From contig JABMQQ010000151.1 of NCBI GenBank assembly GCA_013202495.1, positions 23,678 through 87,677 of the forward strand: DNA of 64,000 nucleotides, given 5' to 3'. Numbering within the stretch: position 1 is the stretch's first letter; each line of letters begins with the position of its first letter. The notes beneath the pieces were generated by a model. It made no database searches. It was given only the letters and a program-made list of their open reading frames with translations, and was not told the DNA's origin. Shown in pieces: positions 19,506 through 29,394 of this stretch. The position numbers and the translations under genes are program-made. The stretch comes from Fidelibacterota bacterium. Its GTDB lineage: Bacteria; Fidelibacterota; UBA8477; JABMPR01.

Positions 19506-19540
19506 AAAAAAGAGGCCACCCAATTGGGTGGCCTCTTTTC
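19506..19540 (-). terminator. Intrinsic terminator downstream of the collagen-like multiheme cytochrome
   Basis: AAAAGAGGCCACCCAATTGGGTGGCCTCTTTT near-perfect hairpin with A/T tails. Confidence 0.85.
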
Positions 19541-19560
19541 TAAAAGCAACAATCTATTAT

Positions 19561-20628
19561 TTAATCAAGGCCAAGATTGAATTCAGCACCAGTCAACAGA
19601 GTGTTGAAGTAACCAGGATTGTGTACACCATGGCTATGATCTTCATAAACCACCATATAGTTCCAGAATGCTTTAAACTCATCTTCTGTTACAACACCGA
19701 CATGTGGATGATATTCTCCATCTTCCTCAGCAAGTGCACCAGCTGTGACCAATGCATCGGCAATAGCGGTCAGACGTACGCTAACAGCATCCTGTTTTTC
19801 TGTCAGGTATGCAGCGATGTCTGTTACTGTTGAGTGACAGGCGACAGTACAGTTTTCCAGATTGGGAACAAAGGAGTGTCCACCCTCAGTTGCTGTTGCG
19901 TCACCCATATGACAGCTAACACAACCAACAGATGTGTGTGTACCCTCTGAACTAGCTCCATATCCACTCATACCTTTGAGTGTATTGGTCTGTGGTCCAT
20001 GGTGTGGTCCAGCATGGCTGCTATTGATATAAACAGATCCGTCTGGAACAACAAAATCAAGAGAATCATTGCCATTTACATCATCAGTCCATACAGAGTC
20101 AATTGCTTCATAATATGCATAGCCTCTTCTGGATTGGTGACAATTGGCGCATAAGTTGGAAGCACTGCCAAAATCTACAACTGTACCATCTTCAATCATG
20201 GTAACTGCAGCACTTGTTTGCAGTGGTGCACTAATACCTTCTTCAAGGGATCCGTGATTTCCATGACAGGTTCCACATGACCAAGCGGATGGGTAAGCAA
20301 TATTTTCGCCACCATATCCAGCGAGATAATCCATGAATCCTTCACTTGAATGACAACGGGCACAACTTCCACGACCACCAGCATAACCGACATAGTTACC
20401 AGCTGAATGACCAGATAAGGCAAATAGTCCATTTACAGAATCCATGTTGTCCTGTGTGTGACAGGTTAGGCAAGAGACATTACCATCGACTCCATCAACA
20501 CCATCGGTTCCATTAGCACCAGCGGCACCAGCGGCACCATCTTCGCCAGCAGGACCTTCACAACTAACTGTAAACATCACCATCAGGGCTAAAACCAGGA
20601 TAGCGAACAGGTTGATTTTTTTACTCAT
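19561..20628 (-). CDS. Multiheme c-type cytochrome lipoprotein with N-terminal collagen-like repeats
   Basis: Lipobox VSCEG; GPAGEDGAAGAAGANGTDGVDGVDG; five CxxCH plus NCTVACH (CxxxCH); C-terminal HGVHNPGYFNTLL. Confidence 0.85.
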   Translation of the reverse strand: MSKKINLFAILVLALMVMFTVSCEGPAGEDGAAGAAGANGTDGVDGVDGNVSCLTCHTQDNMDSVNGLFALSGHSAGNYVGYAGGRGSCARCHSSEGFMDYLAGYGGENIAYPSAWSCGTCHGNHGSLEEGISAPLQTSAAVTMIEDGTVVDFGSASNLCANCHQSRRGYAYYEAIDSVWTDDVNGNDSLDFVVPDGSVYINSSHAGPHHGPQTNTLKGMSGYGASSEGTHTSVGCVSCHMGDATATEGGHSFVPNLENCTVACHSTVTDIAAYLTEKQDAVSVRLTAIADALVTAGALAEEDGEYHPHVGVVTEDEFKAFWNYMVVYEDHSHGVHNPGYFNTLLTGAEFNLGLD

Positions 20629-21187
20629 TTCTTTCCTCCATGTTAACTTCTATTGTTAATTTCATTCATTCTTACGTTTGAGAAACAACTTCTAAGCATT
20701 CCTATATATTGGAATATCTTGATGATAATAATAGTCATTATCGGCAAGTAATTATTCTAAAAAAAACCCACCAAAGGATTAACTGTCAAAGGATAGACTG
20801 TTTTCAGTTGCGGGTTGCATGCTCTAGCTTGAGAAAAATCTATCAAAATCAATTTCAGGGCGGTAAGACGTGCAGTAGATTCTCGCAAAAAGAATGCCAC
20901 CACAACGGTTAAAACACAATATGTGCCTTTGTAAAACACTCCCTAATTTAGAAAAATCCTTTTGAACATTGAAATATATGGAGAGTGTTTCTAATTGCAA
21001 CATGGTAGTAATTGTAAACAATTCTCATCCACTGATGCGCGCTGATTGGCATCCCTTCATTACTACTCAATAATCAACACTTTAGCAAATCATGATCTTA
21101 TTTGTATCATACTTCCTCAACATTAAAAAACTTTCATATAAGGATTTTGATCACTTTCTTTGGATCAGAATGAATCGTGCTTAAAGC

Positions 21188-22168
21188 TTATTCTCCAGGA
21201 TAGGTAAGCTTGATATTCCGACGAATCTGATCCATGGTTTCCATTATTTCAATGGTTTCTTCCAGGGGCATGAGAGGATGTTCAATCCTTTCCAGGTCCA
21301 GCATTTCCATGACCGCCTCTGCTTCATATTGGTAAGCATTTGAAGTGTAGGGTGTATCAATCTCAATCATTTCCTGTCCCTGCTCATGGATGGTAATTTT
21401 TTCGGGTCGAATGATCATTCCATGTATTTCCAAAAACCCCCTGGAGCCGTGCAGAGTCGCATTGTTCTTGGTTAAATACCGGGCTGAACAACCTAATTCA
21501 GCAATAGCTCCAGATGTGTAGCCAAATAACATGGAGACCTGATCGTCTACTCCAGTATCATATAGGTGAGACATGCTTTTTATCTCAGAAGGCTTACCCA
21601 GGAAAGCAGAAGCGAGAGCAATGGGATATACTCCAAGATCCAATAGGGCTCCCCCTCCCAGATCTCGATTATAGATGCGGTGTTCTGACCCAACATCGAA
21701 ACGAAATGACAAATCTGCTTTAAAATGTAGTAATTCTCCTAAGCGTTCTTCCTTTAGCAGATCATTCACAACCTGAAACCAGGGCTGGAAACGATTCCAC
21801 ATCGCGTCCATGAGAAACAAATTTTTACGACGTGCCAATGCAACTAGTTCACGAGCTTCGGCCGCATTAATGGTGAAGGGTTTTTCGCAGAGGACGTGTT
21901 TGCCCCCAGTCAAGGCATCCCGAACATTTTGAAAATGGAAATTATGGGGTGTACCGATATAGACAACATCCACCTCAGGATCAGCATATACGGCTTCATA
22001 TGAATCATAAGCGTGGGAAATCTGCCATTTCTCAGCGAAGCGATCTGCAGTGGCTTGATTTCGTGAACCAACAGCATAAATTATGGCCTGGTCAAGAGTG
22101 GTCAGGCCCTCAGCGAATAAATTGGAAATGGTACCGGTTCCAATAATACCCCAATTGTACTTTTTCAA
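21188..22168 (-). CDS. Gfo/Idh/MocA-family oxidoreductase
   Basis: N-terminal Rossmann GIIGTGTISNLFAEGL; YIGTPHNFHFQNVRDALTGGKHVLCEKPFTIN motif. Confidence 0.93.
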   Translation of the reverse strand: MKKYNWGIIGTGTISNLFAEGLTTLDQAIIYAVGSRNQATADRFAEKWQISHAYDSYEAVYADPEVDVVYIGTPHNFHFQNVRDALTGGKHVLCEKPFTINAAEARELVALARRKNLFLMDAMWNRFQPWFQVVNDLLKEERLGELLHFKADLSFRFDVGSEHRIYNRDLGGGALLDLGVYPIALASAFLGKPSEIKSMSHLYDTGVDDQVSMLFGYTSGAIAELGCSARYLTKNNATLHGSRGFLEIHGMIIRPEKITIHEQGQEMIEIDTPYTSNAYQYEAEAVMEMLDLERIEHPLMPLEETIEIMETMDQIRRNIKLTYPGE

Positions 22169-22230
22169 TTCTTACCCCTATTGTTTATATAGGATAAAAC
22201 TAAACCATCATATCCACAGGGGAAGATAAA

Positions 22231-22258
22231 AAATGAGAGGCCAGCAAAGCTGGCCCCC
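22231..22258 (-). terminator. Probable intrinsic terminator, minus strand
   Basis: GGCCAGC-TTT-GCTGGCC hairpin followed on minus strand by TCTCATTTTTTATC; however it lies upstream of 21188-22168 and downstream of the 22292 gene stop. Confidence 0.6.
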
Positions 22259-22291
22259 CTATCGTATTCCTAAAGGTCTGTTAGAGCAGGG

Positions 22292-24967
22292 TTATTGCCC
22301 AAACCAATAAGACAGTTTTAAAGCAAAAATATCATCTGCTTCAGATTTCAAAAGTCTATCGAAATCTTGTGCAAAATCAAAGACTCCTTGATTTTCATAG
22401 TTTGATCCGTTGTGCGTCCAAACAAAAAACATGGTAGAACCTGGTGAAAACTCCCAGCGAAGAACAAGGGTTCCAATCAATGCTTTGTAGTTAAAATCAG
22501 GATTATACAGCGTGAAGGCATCTTCATCACTGCCACCAGTTGGGTCAATGACAAAGTTTTCATCAATGGTTGATCCTTCTTCACCATAGACCAGGAACTC
22601 ATTGGATTCAGGACGCTTGTACTCCTTGAATCCTGAGTAGTCACCCACGGCAAAAAATGGCTGAAAATAACCTTCCAGCGTAAATTGTGGGGTAATTGGA
22701 AAATCAATACGGATATCTGCTGAGGTGATCGTCTGGTCCAGCTGTGAGACGACATAACGTTTGCCGAACATTTGCGTATTTGCTGGATCATCAATGGTTT
22801 CTATGTACTGAGCCATTTCTGTATCCCAAAAAATGGCAGGACCAAATGATAGGTTAAGCCTGTCTCCTATCTTCATATTAACATGCATAGATAAACCTGT
22901 TTCTTGACCACCATCATCTTCAGATCCATAGTTATAAGACCAATTAAATGATAAATTTTTTCGGTAATCAGAACTAAGATTTCCGCTGAAAAAGGCTTCA
23001 CCGGGCTCAAGAACTCTAGGTCCACCCCTCAAGTTGTTATTGCTCATATTCTCAAGGGCATATCCCCCATCTGCATGGATATTCCAAAAATTAACAAACC
23101 GAACTTGTCCCATCCCAAAAAACACATCAGAGATTTTAACCCAGTCAAAATCATGATTATTAGCATAAATGACACTTGCATTGGCTGACCGGATATACTG
23201 TCCTCGATCTAACCAGCGGTAACCTAACATAATGTGTTTGTTAATCACATCTGTTGAGCCTGTCAGACCAAGATCATTGGATTCAAAACCGGGTGATATC
23301 CACCCGAGAGCCGCATTAAAAGTGACGGTCCCAGCCTCTTTGTTAAGTTTAATTCTTCCAGCATGACCGGATAGTGATGTCGCGTTTGTGTCAAGCTTCA
23401 CATGGACAGCATCTGGACGTTGAAAATAATGACTGGAATTATTTTGAAGATCAAATATTCTTGATTCTGTGCCATTGACCTGTGAAAATCCTCCCCAACC
23501 ACCAAGCGCCCAATCTCGATTCTCACCGAGAAAAGCCCAACCATCTATACCAAGTCCAAGTCCTTTTTCAGACAGAAGATCAGCTGATTCGTGCTGATCA
23601 TCAAAATCACCAAGAAGCTCAACACCATCCATAATGCGATGGGTGTAGGTACCCATAAATCCCAAACCATATCGCCCATCATCAAACTCTTTTAAGGAGC
23701 GTAACACGTTGTAGGAAGTGTATGGTTCAACCTGCTCATCTATGATTTTGCTATTCTCATAATAATGGGCATACTCTCGATTTGTCAACGCAGTTAATCC
23801 ACCCACTGACCAATTATCACCAACCTTACCACTAATCTTCGCTGCTCCGAGAATCCGTGTATTGGACGGTTGATCCAATGAATCAGCGTCAATTGAATAC
23901 TTGTAACCCTGAGGTGGTCGTCCGATTCGACGACTATAAAAAAACCTGGGTTCACCAAAATTAATCCCAATGTTGTTGGTGGGACCGCCATTGCCAAAAT
24001 TGAATATGCTACGCCCCTCTAGAAAAAAAGGTCGCTTTTCAGAATAGTATGTTTCATGATCACTAAGATTGATTGAAGATGGATCAGCTTCGACTTGACC
24101 AAAATCCGGATTGATAGTAGCGTCTACAGTCAAATTAGCACCAATCCCCAATTTGATATCCGCTCCGACTCCAAAATCACTGTCCTTGCCCTCTATGAAT
24201 GTATTGTCCTTACTGTTGGGCAGATTGCTTGCACTAGCAGTTACATAAGGCATATATTCTCTGCGTTTTGGAGGGTGGATATTTCGAATTTCAGTGAGAT
24301 CAGCAGTCCGACTCATAGCACCACTCTCGTTAAGGGGGAAATAAACAAAGTAATCCCACTCACCCGCGCGTTGGATATAACGTGTAGGAAGGATTCCCCA
24401 TACATACTCTTCTTTTTCACTAAATCTCAATTGAGAGAGAGGGATACGCATTTCAGCAGTCCAACCTTTATCATCTATTGTGGTCTTTCCTTCCCAGATG
24501 CCGTCCCAGGAATCATCGGTCCAACTATCGTTGAAATACACTTCATCCCTCATGGATCCAGCAGGATTAATCTGAAATGAAAAGCCTGATCGCTTATCAT
24601 GATATGAATCTATTATGACTTCAAAAATGTCTGAATTGAGATAGGCATCCCGGCGCCCAATTCTTCCAACAACAGAGTCAGGGCTCGTATCCCACATGCG
24701 TGCTCCCACGTAGATGGCTGCATCGTCATAAGCAATCCACATATCTGTTTTCTGTGAAGCTTTGGCACCATTAAAGGGTTCGTACTGAATAAAGTCTGAA
24801 TAGCTGGTACCGAGATACAGAGTCTCGTCCAGACGACCATCAATTTTGAGTGGTTCTGAAATTCTGGCAGCTTTGACTTCACGCTCTCTATAATTGTTTG
24901 GATCGTAAGGTTCTTCATAGGCCAACAAGCCTGCAATAATGCTAAAAAAGATGATAGTATATTTCAT
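22292..24967 (-). CDS. DUF5916-type outer-membrane protein (CBM9-like N-terminus plus beta-barrel)
   Basis: SEPLKIDGRLDETLYLGTSYSDFIQYEPFNGAKASQKTDMWIAYDDAAIYVGARMWD; SLSDHETYYSEKRPFFLEG-like segment; alternating beta strands ending in LSYWFGQ. Confidence 0.82.
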   Translation of the reverse strand: MKYTIIFFSIIAGLLAYEEPYDPNNYREREVKAARISEPLKIDGRLDETLYLGTSYSDFIQYEPFNGAKASQKTDMWIAYDDAAIYVGARMWDTSPDSVVGRIGRRDAYLNSDIFEVIIDSYHDKRSGFSFQINPAGSMRDEVYFNDSWTDDSWDGIWEGKTTIDDKGWTAEMRIPLSQLRFSEKEEYVWGILPTRYIQRAGEWDYFVYFPLNESGAMSRTADLTEIRNIHPPKRREYMPYVTASASNLPNSKDNTFIEGKDSDFGVGADIKLGIGANLTVDATINPDFGQVEADPSSINLSDHETYYSEKRPFFLEGRSIFNFGNGGPTNNIGINFGEPRFFYSRRIGRPPQGYKYSIDADSLDQPSNTRILGAAKISGKVGDNWSVGGLTALTNREYAHYYENSKIIDEQVEPYTSYNVLRSLKEFDDGRYGLGFMGTYTHRIMDGVELLGDFDDQHESADLLSEKGLGLGIDGWAFLGENRDWALGGWGGFSQVNGTESRIFDLQNNSSHYFQRPDAVHVKLDTNATSLSGHAGRIKLNKEAGTVTFNAALGWISPGFESNDLGLTGSTDVINKHIMLGYRWLDRGQYIRSANASVIYANNHDFDWVKISDVFFGMGQVRFVNFWNIHADGGYALENMSNNNLRGGPRVLEPGEAFFSGNLSSDYRKNLSFNWSYNYGSEDDGGQETGLSMHVNMKIGDRLNLSFGPAIFWDTEMAQYIETIDDPANTQMFGKRYVVSQLDQTITSADIRIDFPITPQFTLEGYFQPFFAVGDYSGFKEYKRPESNEFLVYGEEGSTIDENFVIDPTGGSDEDAFTLYNPDFNYKALIGTLVLRWEFSPGSTMFFVWTHNGSNYENQGVFDFAQDFDRLLKSEADDIFALKLSYWFGQ

Positions 24968-25312
24968 GATAGCCCCAATGTGTGTGTTCGGTGTCAATAG
25001 CTTTTCAGGATCAATAATGCCGCGACCGCACAGGTGTCATGTATGTGAGATCATCATGATCCAAACCAGTATTAATGACTGCATAGTCAGTTCTGTCTAT
25101 GAGAATCATGAGTCATATAAAGTCAATCCATATGCCAGCTACACCCAGGAATGCTTATATACAATATATACAGGTAGATACATTCACTATACCGACTCTC
25201 TCCTAACACAAAAAGGCATCAATTTGATTCATATCTATATGGAATTGATATATTCCCCAACTGGACCATAATTGCGAGTTGAGGGTATTAAGTGATTTTT
25301 GGAATGATTAAG

Positions 25313-26536
25313 CTAGAATCTTGGGTTCACAATATTGTTGTAAATGGATCCAAATGTATAGCTGATGCCCATGGAGCCCCAATAGCTATACTGAGTTTCA
25401 AGCTCCTGGGTTTGAAGAAGAATATCTTCCTGGCTGGCCTCGCCCTTTGGCAATGAGAGTTGATCATGGATGAGAGAATATCCGCCATAAATGCTATATG
25501 AAAAGCCCTTTAAGATTTTCAGTGAGATTTCTCCCCTAAAATCCAATCGATTCTTTTTCAAGTCATGGAAATAATGTGAACCCTCAATATTCAATTCAGC
25601 CGAGCCCCAGGCTTCATGCAATTCGAAATCAATTTCAAGGGCTTCCTTCAGAAGTTGTTCTTCGTTTTGATCATAGATGGTTGTCTCATGGTAATCATTC
25701 ATATTCCAACCCAGGACATATTGAAACCTGAACTCCCTCCTGGTGGATTCCTGGTAGGGAAAGATATTGTATTCCAGGGTTGGATTCACCCATATGGCTT
25801 GATCAAGGTTTGAATAGGTAGAGATGAAGGCTCCAGCTCTTAATCCCAGCGAGAAGTGATCTGATATACTCTTTACAACCATAGAATTGAAACCAGGATT
25901 TCTCCTGATGCTGACATACTCATCCTCACCGATGGTAAAACGTTCTTCGTTGTAGGACCCCCGGAGCTGAAATCTCAGTTTCCATGCTTCCGTAGTGCGC
26001 CGGGCAAGAAAGCTCCAATGTGAATTTAAATTGTTGTAGGTGGATTGGCCATCAAACCAACCATTTAGACTGGATTGAAAAACCCAATAATCCCATTTAT
26101 CCTCGGGTTGTTCCATGACCGTGTTTTTGTTGAAGCTTATGTTGATATCATCAGCCAGGGGGGTATAGTTTAAAAATCTCACCGTTCCCAGTTGAAGCCA
26201 TTTCAGGGTTTTCTCGCGAATCTCATCATCAGACATCTCTTGATCTGTCACATAGGTTAAGGAATCGCGTAGGCCTGCAAAACCGTGGCGTCCATCCAGA
26301 GTCATGGTGTATTTACGACCATCTCCACCTGTGCTTTGCCAGGTAATCATGACAAAAAGATCAGCATCATTGCGGTCAATAACGTAATTGACATAGTCTA
26401 ACTCCGTGCGGATATAATTCATATCACATGAGCGACAATCTATGTACAGATTGGGGGCGTCATTTTTTGTGATTTCCTGTGAAATCAGAGTCGAAGCAAA
26501 TATGAGGAGGATGAAGAGTGGAAAGATTCTGGACAT
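25313..26536 (-). CDS. Exported hypothetical protein, probable beta-rich outer-membrane protein
   Basis: Signal peptide MSRIFPLFILLIFASTLISQ; beta-strand-rich C-terminal half. Confidence 0.6.
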   Translation of the reverse strand: MSRIFPLFILLIFASTLISQEITKNDAPNLYIDCRSCDMNYIRTELDYVNYVIDRNDADLFVMITWQSTGGDGRKYTMTLDGRHGFAGLRDSLTYVTDQEMSDDEIREKTLKWLQLGTVRFLNYTPLADDINISFNKNTVMEQPEDKWDYWVFQSSLNGWFDGQSTYNNLNSHWSFLARRTTEAWKLRFQLRGSYNEERFTIGEDEYVSIRRNPGFNSMVVKSISDHFSLGLRAGAFISTYSNLDQAIWVNPTLEYNIFPYQESTRREFRFQYVLGWNMNDYHETTIYDQNEEQLLKEALEIDFELHEAWGSAELNIEGSHYFHDLKKNRLDFRGEISLKILKGFSYSIYGGYSLIHDQLSLPKGEASQEDILLQTQELETQYSYWGSMGISYTFGSIYNNIVNPRF

Positions 26537-26698
26537 TTTTTTAAAGCCCCCTGTGAACGAAAACACTAAAATATCCCTGATCCTGCGATAAGCACTTTGT
26601 GAATATCATGATCAAGATTAAGCGTAGAATATGGCACAATACAGAAGCTGATTCCATATTCATCTCATCTTTTGACGAGATTGATTAGAATTGTTTAT

Positions 26699-28036
26699 TC
26701 AGGGATTTTTCGAAAGAATGCTCTGTGCATAGCTGCGGCCATAGATGGAAAACTCTATCAAGATATCATTGAGTTCCAGCTCGAGATTCTGGAGTGCTTC
26801 TGAATTATCAGAATTTTTAAGTACATCCAATAATTCATTTTTCTGTGCAAAATCCCCCAATTGGTAATTGGGATCAGATACCAACTGTTCTGGGAAATTT
26901 TTAGCTATAATATTGTCCAGTTTCTTGGCCCTGGAATATGATTTTTTGGTAATAATTTCACGAGGTATCATATCCACATAATGAGGGATTGTGCCTTTTG
27001 AGGACAAGGTTTGGAAATGCATATATTTCATGTCATTCTCCACATAAGCCCGTTCCAGGAGCTGCCTTTCTAAAAGCTCGATAGCCATGTGTCTGTTTGA
27101 GACCACTTGAATTGCCTCATCTTTCATTCGGCTACGGCCCATCATGTCCATGACATTCATAAGAATCATTTTAAAGGTCCCGACACCGGGGAGTGCCTGG
27201 GCATGGTAGGGTTGCGTCAGATCAGCAAGATAGTGCAATCCCCAACCCATAAATCGCCAACCCCAGTAATCATGACCTAGACTGAAGGCTAGCTCAGAGA
27301 GTGTCTTGTATAAGTGAATTCTATATTCTGGATAACATTTTTTTATAAAAGGTGCAATCATATTGATCAAAGCAGCTTCATGATAAAGCCCCATGTGAAT
27401 TGGAGCCTGGGAACCGTATTCAAGTTTTGCATCTCCAAAAGGCTGCGTTCCGATTCCGTAACTCTTGCCCCATTCCGTATCATTGTTTTCATAGAGACCA
27501 ATGTCCAAGCCCAGGTCAGGTTCATGGTTGGCAGAAACCAGTACGCTGAGGGGATCAATTTTTTCACCAGGTGTTAATTCAACAAATACGACATTATAAA
27601 ACCCACTATTCTCCTTGAGCGGAGTTACATCCTCAGGAACCAGAGTGGGATGAGAACCAGCTTCTCTGCCAGGCAGCAACTGAAGGTAAGGGATTAATTT
27701 TGACTCAGGATTGATTCGAATGGCTCTAGCAAATCTTTGGCGTACTGTGTTCTCGTTATTGTTTGCCTGAAAAGTAAGGGAGTCTGGTAGAGGTGCGTAA
27801 AATTCTAAATTTTCTATGGCCCACGCCTCCTCTTCCAACAGTGTCTCTTCAAGATACAGCTCAGCTAATATGAGAAATTCCTCCAAACTCGTCACCACGA
27901 CATCCTCAGCTGACACAATTTCCTCCATGGAAGAAAATACAGGCTGAGCGATGAGTGTGTGTATTTCCCAGGCATGGGCAGGTAAAGAGAGCAGATAAAG
28001 AAGAATGATTGTATGCGTACGGTACAAGAAGGTCAT
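26699..28036 (-). CDS. Exported zinc-dependent phospholipase C / S1-P1 nuclease-like protein
   Basis: Signal peptide ending AHA|WEIH (N-terminal Trp typical of the fold); GHDYWGWRFMGWGLHYLADLTQPYHA zinc-ligand-like motif. Confidence 0.6.
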   Translation of the reverse strand: MTFLYRTHTIILLYLLSLPAHAWEIHTLIAQPVFSSMEEIVSAEDVVVTSLEEFLILAELYLEETLLEEEAWAIENLEFYAPLPDSLTFQANNNENTVRQRFARAIRINPESKLIPYLQLLPGREAGSHPTLVPEDVTPLKENSGFYNVVFVELTPGEKIDPLSVLVSANHEPDLGLDIGLYENNDTEWGKSYGIGTQPFGDAKLEYGSQAPIHMGLYHEAALINMIAPFIKKCYPEYRIHLYKTLSELAFSLGHDYWGWRFMGWGLHYLADLTQPYHAQALPGVGTFKMILMNVMDMMGRSRMKDEAIQVVSNRHMAIELLERQLLERAYVENDMKYMHFQTLSSKGTIPHYVDMIPREIITKKSYSRAKKLDNIIAKNFPEQLVSDPNYQLGDFAQKNELLDVLKNSDNSEALQNLELELNDILIEFSIYGRSYAQSILSKNP

Positions 28037-28195
28037 TGATTGAGTTTCCCTGAGTTGTATGAATCGTGATTAATTTTGTCATCCCAAAGTAGTGTGAATT
28101 ATTAAGAGTGGAAATTAATTCTACTGTACTAGTAAAGGTTTGAATTTCTTCAAAGACAAGCAATCACACCAATTTATAAACCATAAATATATGAG

Positions 28196-29392
28196 TCAGC
28201 TGTCCAAACGACTTGCTTCATTTTTGAGGATGGTTGAAATCAGAGGACGGTAATATCTCCAGAAAAATTGCCGACGATCCTCTACAATATTTTTGTTATA
28301 GAAAAATTTATGGAATCGCTCAATCCCCTTAAAATAGGCAGTCCAAGGGATGATCGGATTATCGGTAAAATCACCTGCAAAATAGTAAAAAGGATACTGC
28401 CCACTGATCTCCTTTAAAACAGCCGGAAATCTTTGAGGAATATTGTGAGAGCTCAGCAAGGAATCTCCATGATCGTTCACGTATAAATGAAACAGGGAGA
28501 CAATTTGATTATCCCTTTCGGGAGAGGAAACAATATCAAACCAAAACGGGTATTGCACAGATGCCGGAAGCCCATATTCATCCATGAGGGCTGGCTGGGT
28601 TTCTATTACCGGTGATTCCTGCAGCAAATGAGTGCCATATTCGAGAATGACAATATCATTCCCTTTGACCAATACGATACCCGAATCAAAAAATGGCCAC
28701 TCCGGTCCATACTTCTCATGATAAAGGCTGATCACCCAATCTGGCAAATCGAGATGCGCGGTTGAATCGAGTGAAACGAAGTAACGTCCTGCCCAACCAG
28801 ACCACTCAACCCCAAGAATGCTCTGGAGCGAGTCCCGCACGGTTCGCTGAGTCGGTGGAACAAACAGGGAAAATTCACTCAGGATTAACTTATTCTGTGC
28901 ACGAAATTCTTGAAGGACTTTTAGGTCACTACCGTTCAATCCACCATATAACAAATGATTGGGTTTATCCAGATCCCCGTGGTAGTCATGCGAGTACACG
29001 CCATATGCATCAACCAGATAAAGGATATCTGCACGATTTACCAAATTTTCGATTTGTGTTTCATCATAGTCACTAAAATCGCGAATTACAAAGTCCCCTC
29101 CGAGACGCGGGAAAAATCCATAATAATTTGAGTCTAAATCATAGAATTGTTGTGTTTGATTCATAATTCGTTCATGAGTCAGAACCCAATCAAGTGAACT
29201 CAACTCCATATTAGCATGATCGGTCCGAGTTTTATTTACAATGATTATTTCCAGGGCTGGTCTGGCCGAAAACAACCAGCATAAATACATAACTACTGGT
29301 ACGCCAATCGCGATAAAAAAGATATATCTTAATACCACTACTTCAAGTGGACGACTGATAAAGCGAAGGATCTTTTCAGTGCTTAATGCCAT
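28196..29392 (-). CDS. Membrane-anchored hypothetical protein in glycosyltransferase operon
   Basis: Single N-terminal TM helix (YIFFIAIGVPVVMYLCWLFS) then a large soluble domain; adjacent to the GT2 gene. Confidence 0.55.
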   Translation of the reverse strand: MALSTEKILRFISRPLEVVVLRYIFFIAIGVPVVMYLCWLFSARPALEIIIVNKTRTDHANMELSSLDWVLTHERIMNQTQQFYDLDSNYYGFFPRLGGDFVIRDFSDYDETQIENLVNRADILYLVDAYGVYSHDYHGDLDKPNHLLYGGLNGSDLKVLQEFRAQNKLILSEFSLFVPPTQRTVRDSLQSILGVEWSGWAGRYFVSLDSTAHLDLPDWVISLYHEKYGPEWPFFDSGIVLVKGNDIVILEYGTHLLQESPVIETQPALMDEYGLPASVQYPFWFDIVSSPERDNQIVSLFHLYVNDHGDSLLSSHNIPQRFPAVLKEISGQYPFYYFAGDFTDNPIIPWTAYFKGIERFHKFFYNKNIVEDRRQFFWRYYRPLISTILKNEASRLDS

Positions 29393-29394
29393 AA

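Noticed and set aside
20640-21185. Short ORFs between the collagen-like cytochrome and the Gfo/Idh/MocA gene as a possible decayed transposase
   Set aside because: Translations on both strands show no DDE/HTH motif or terminal inverted repeats that I can recognise.
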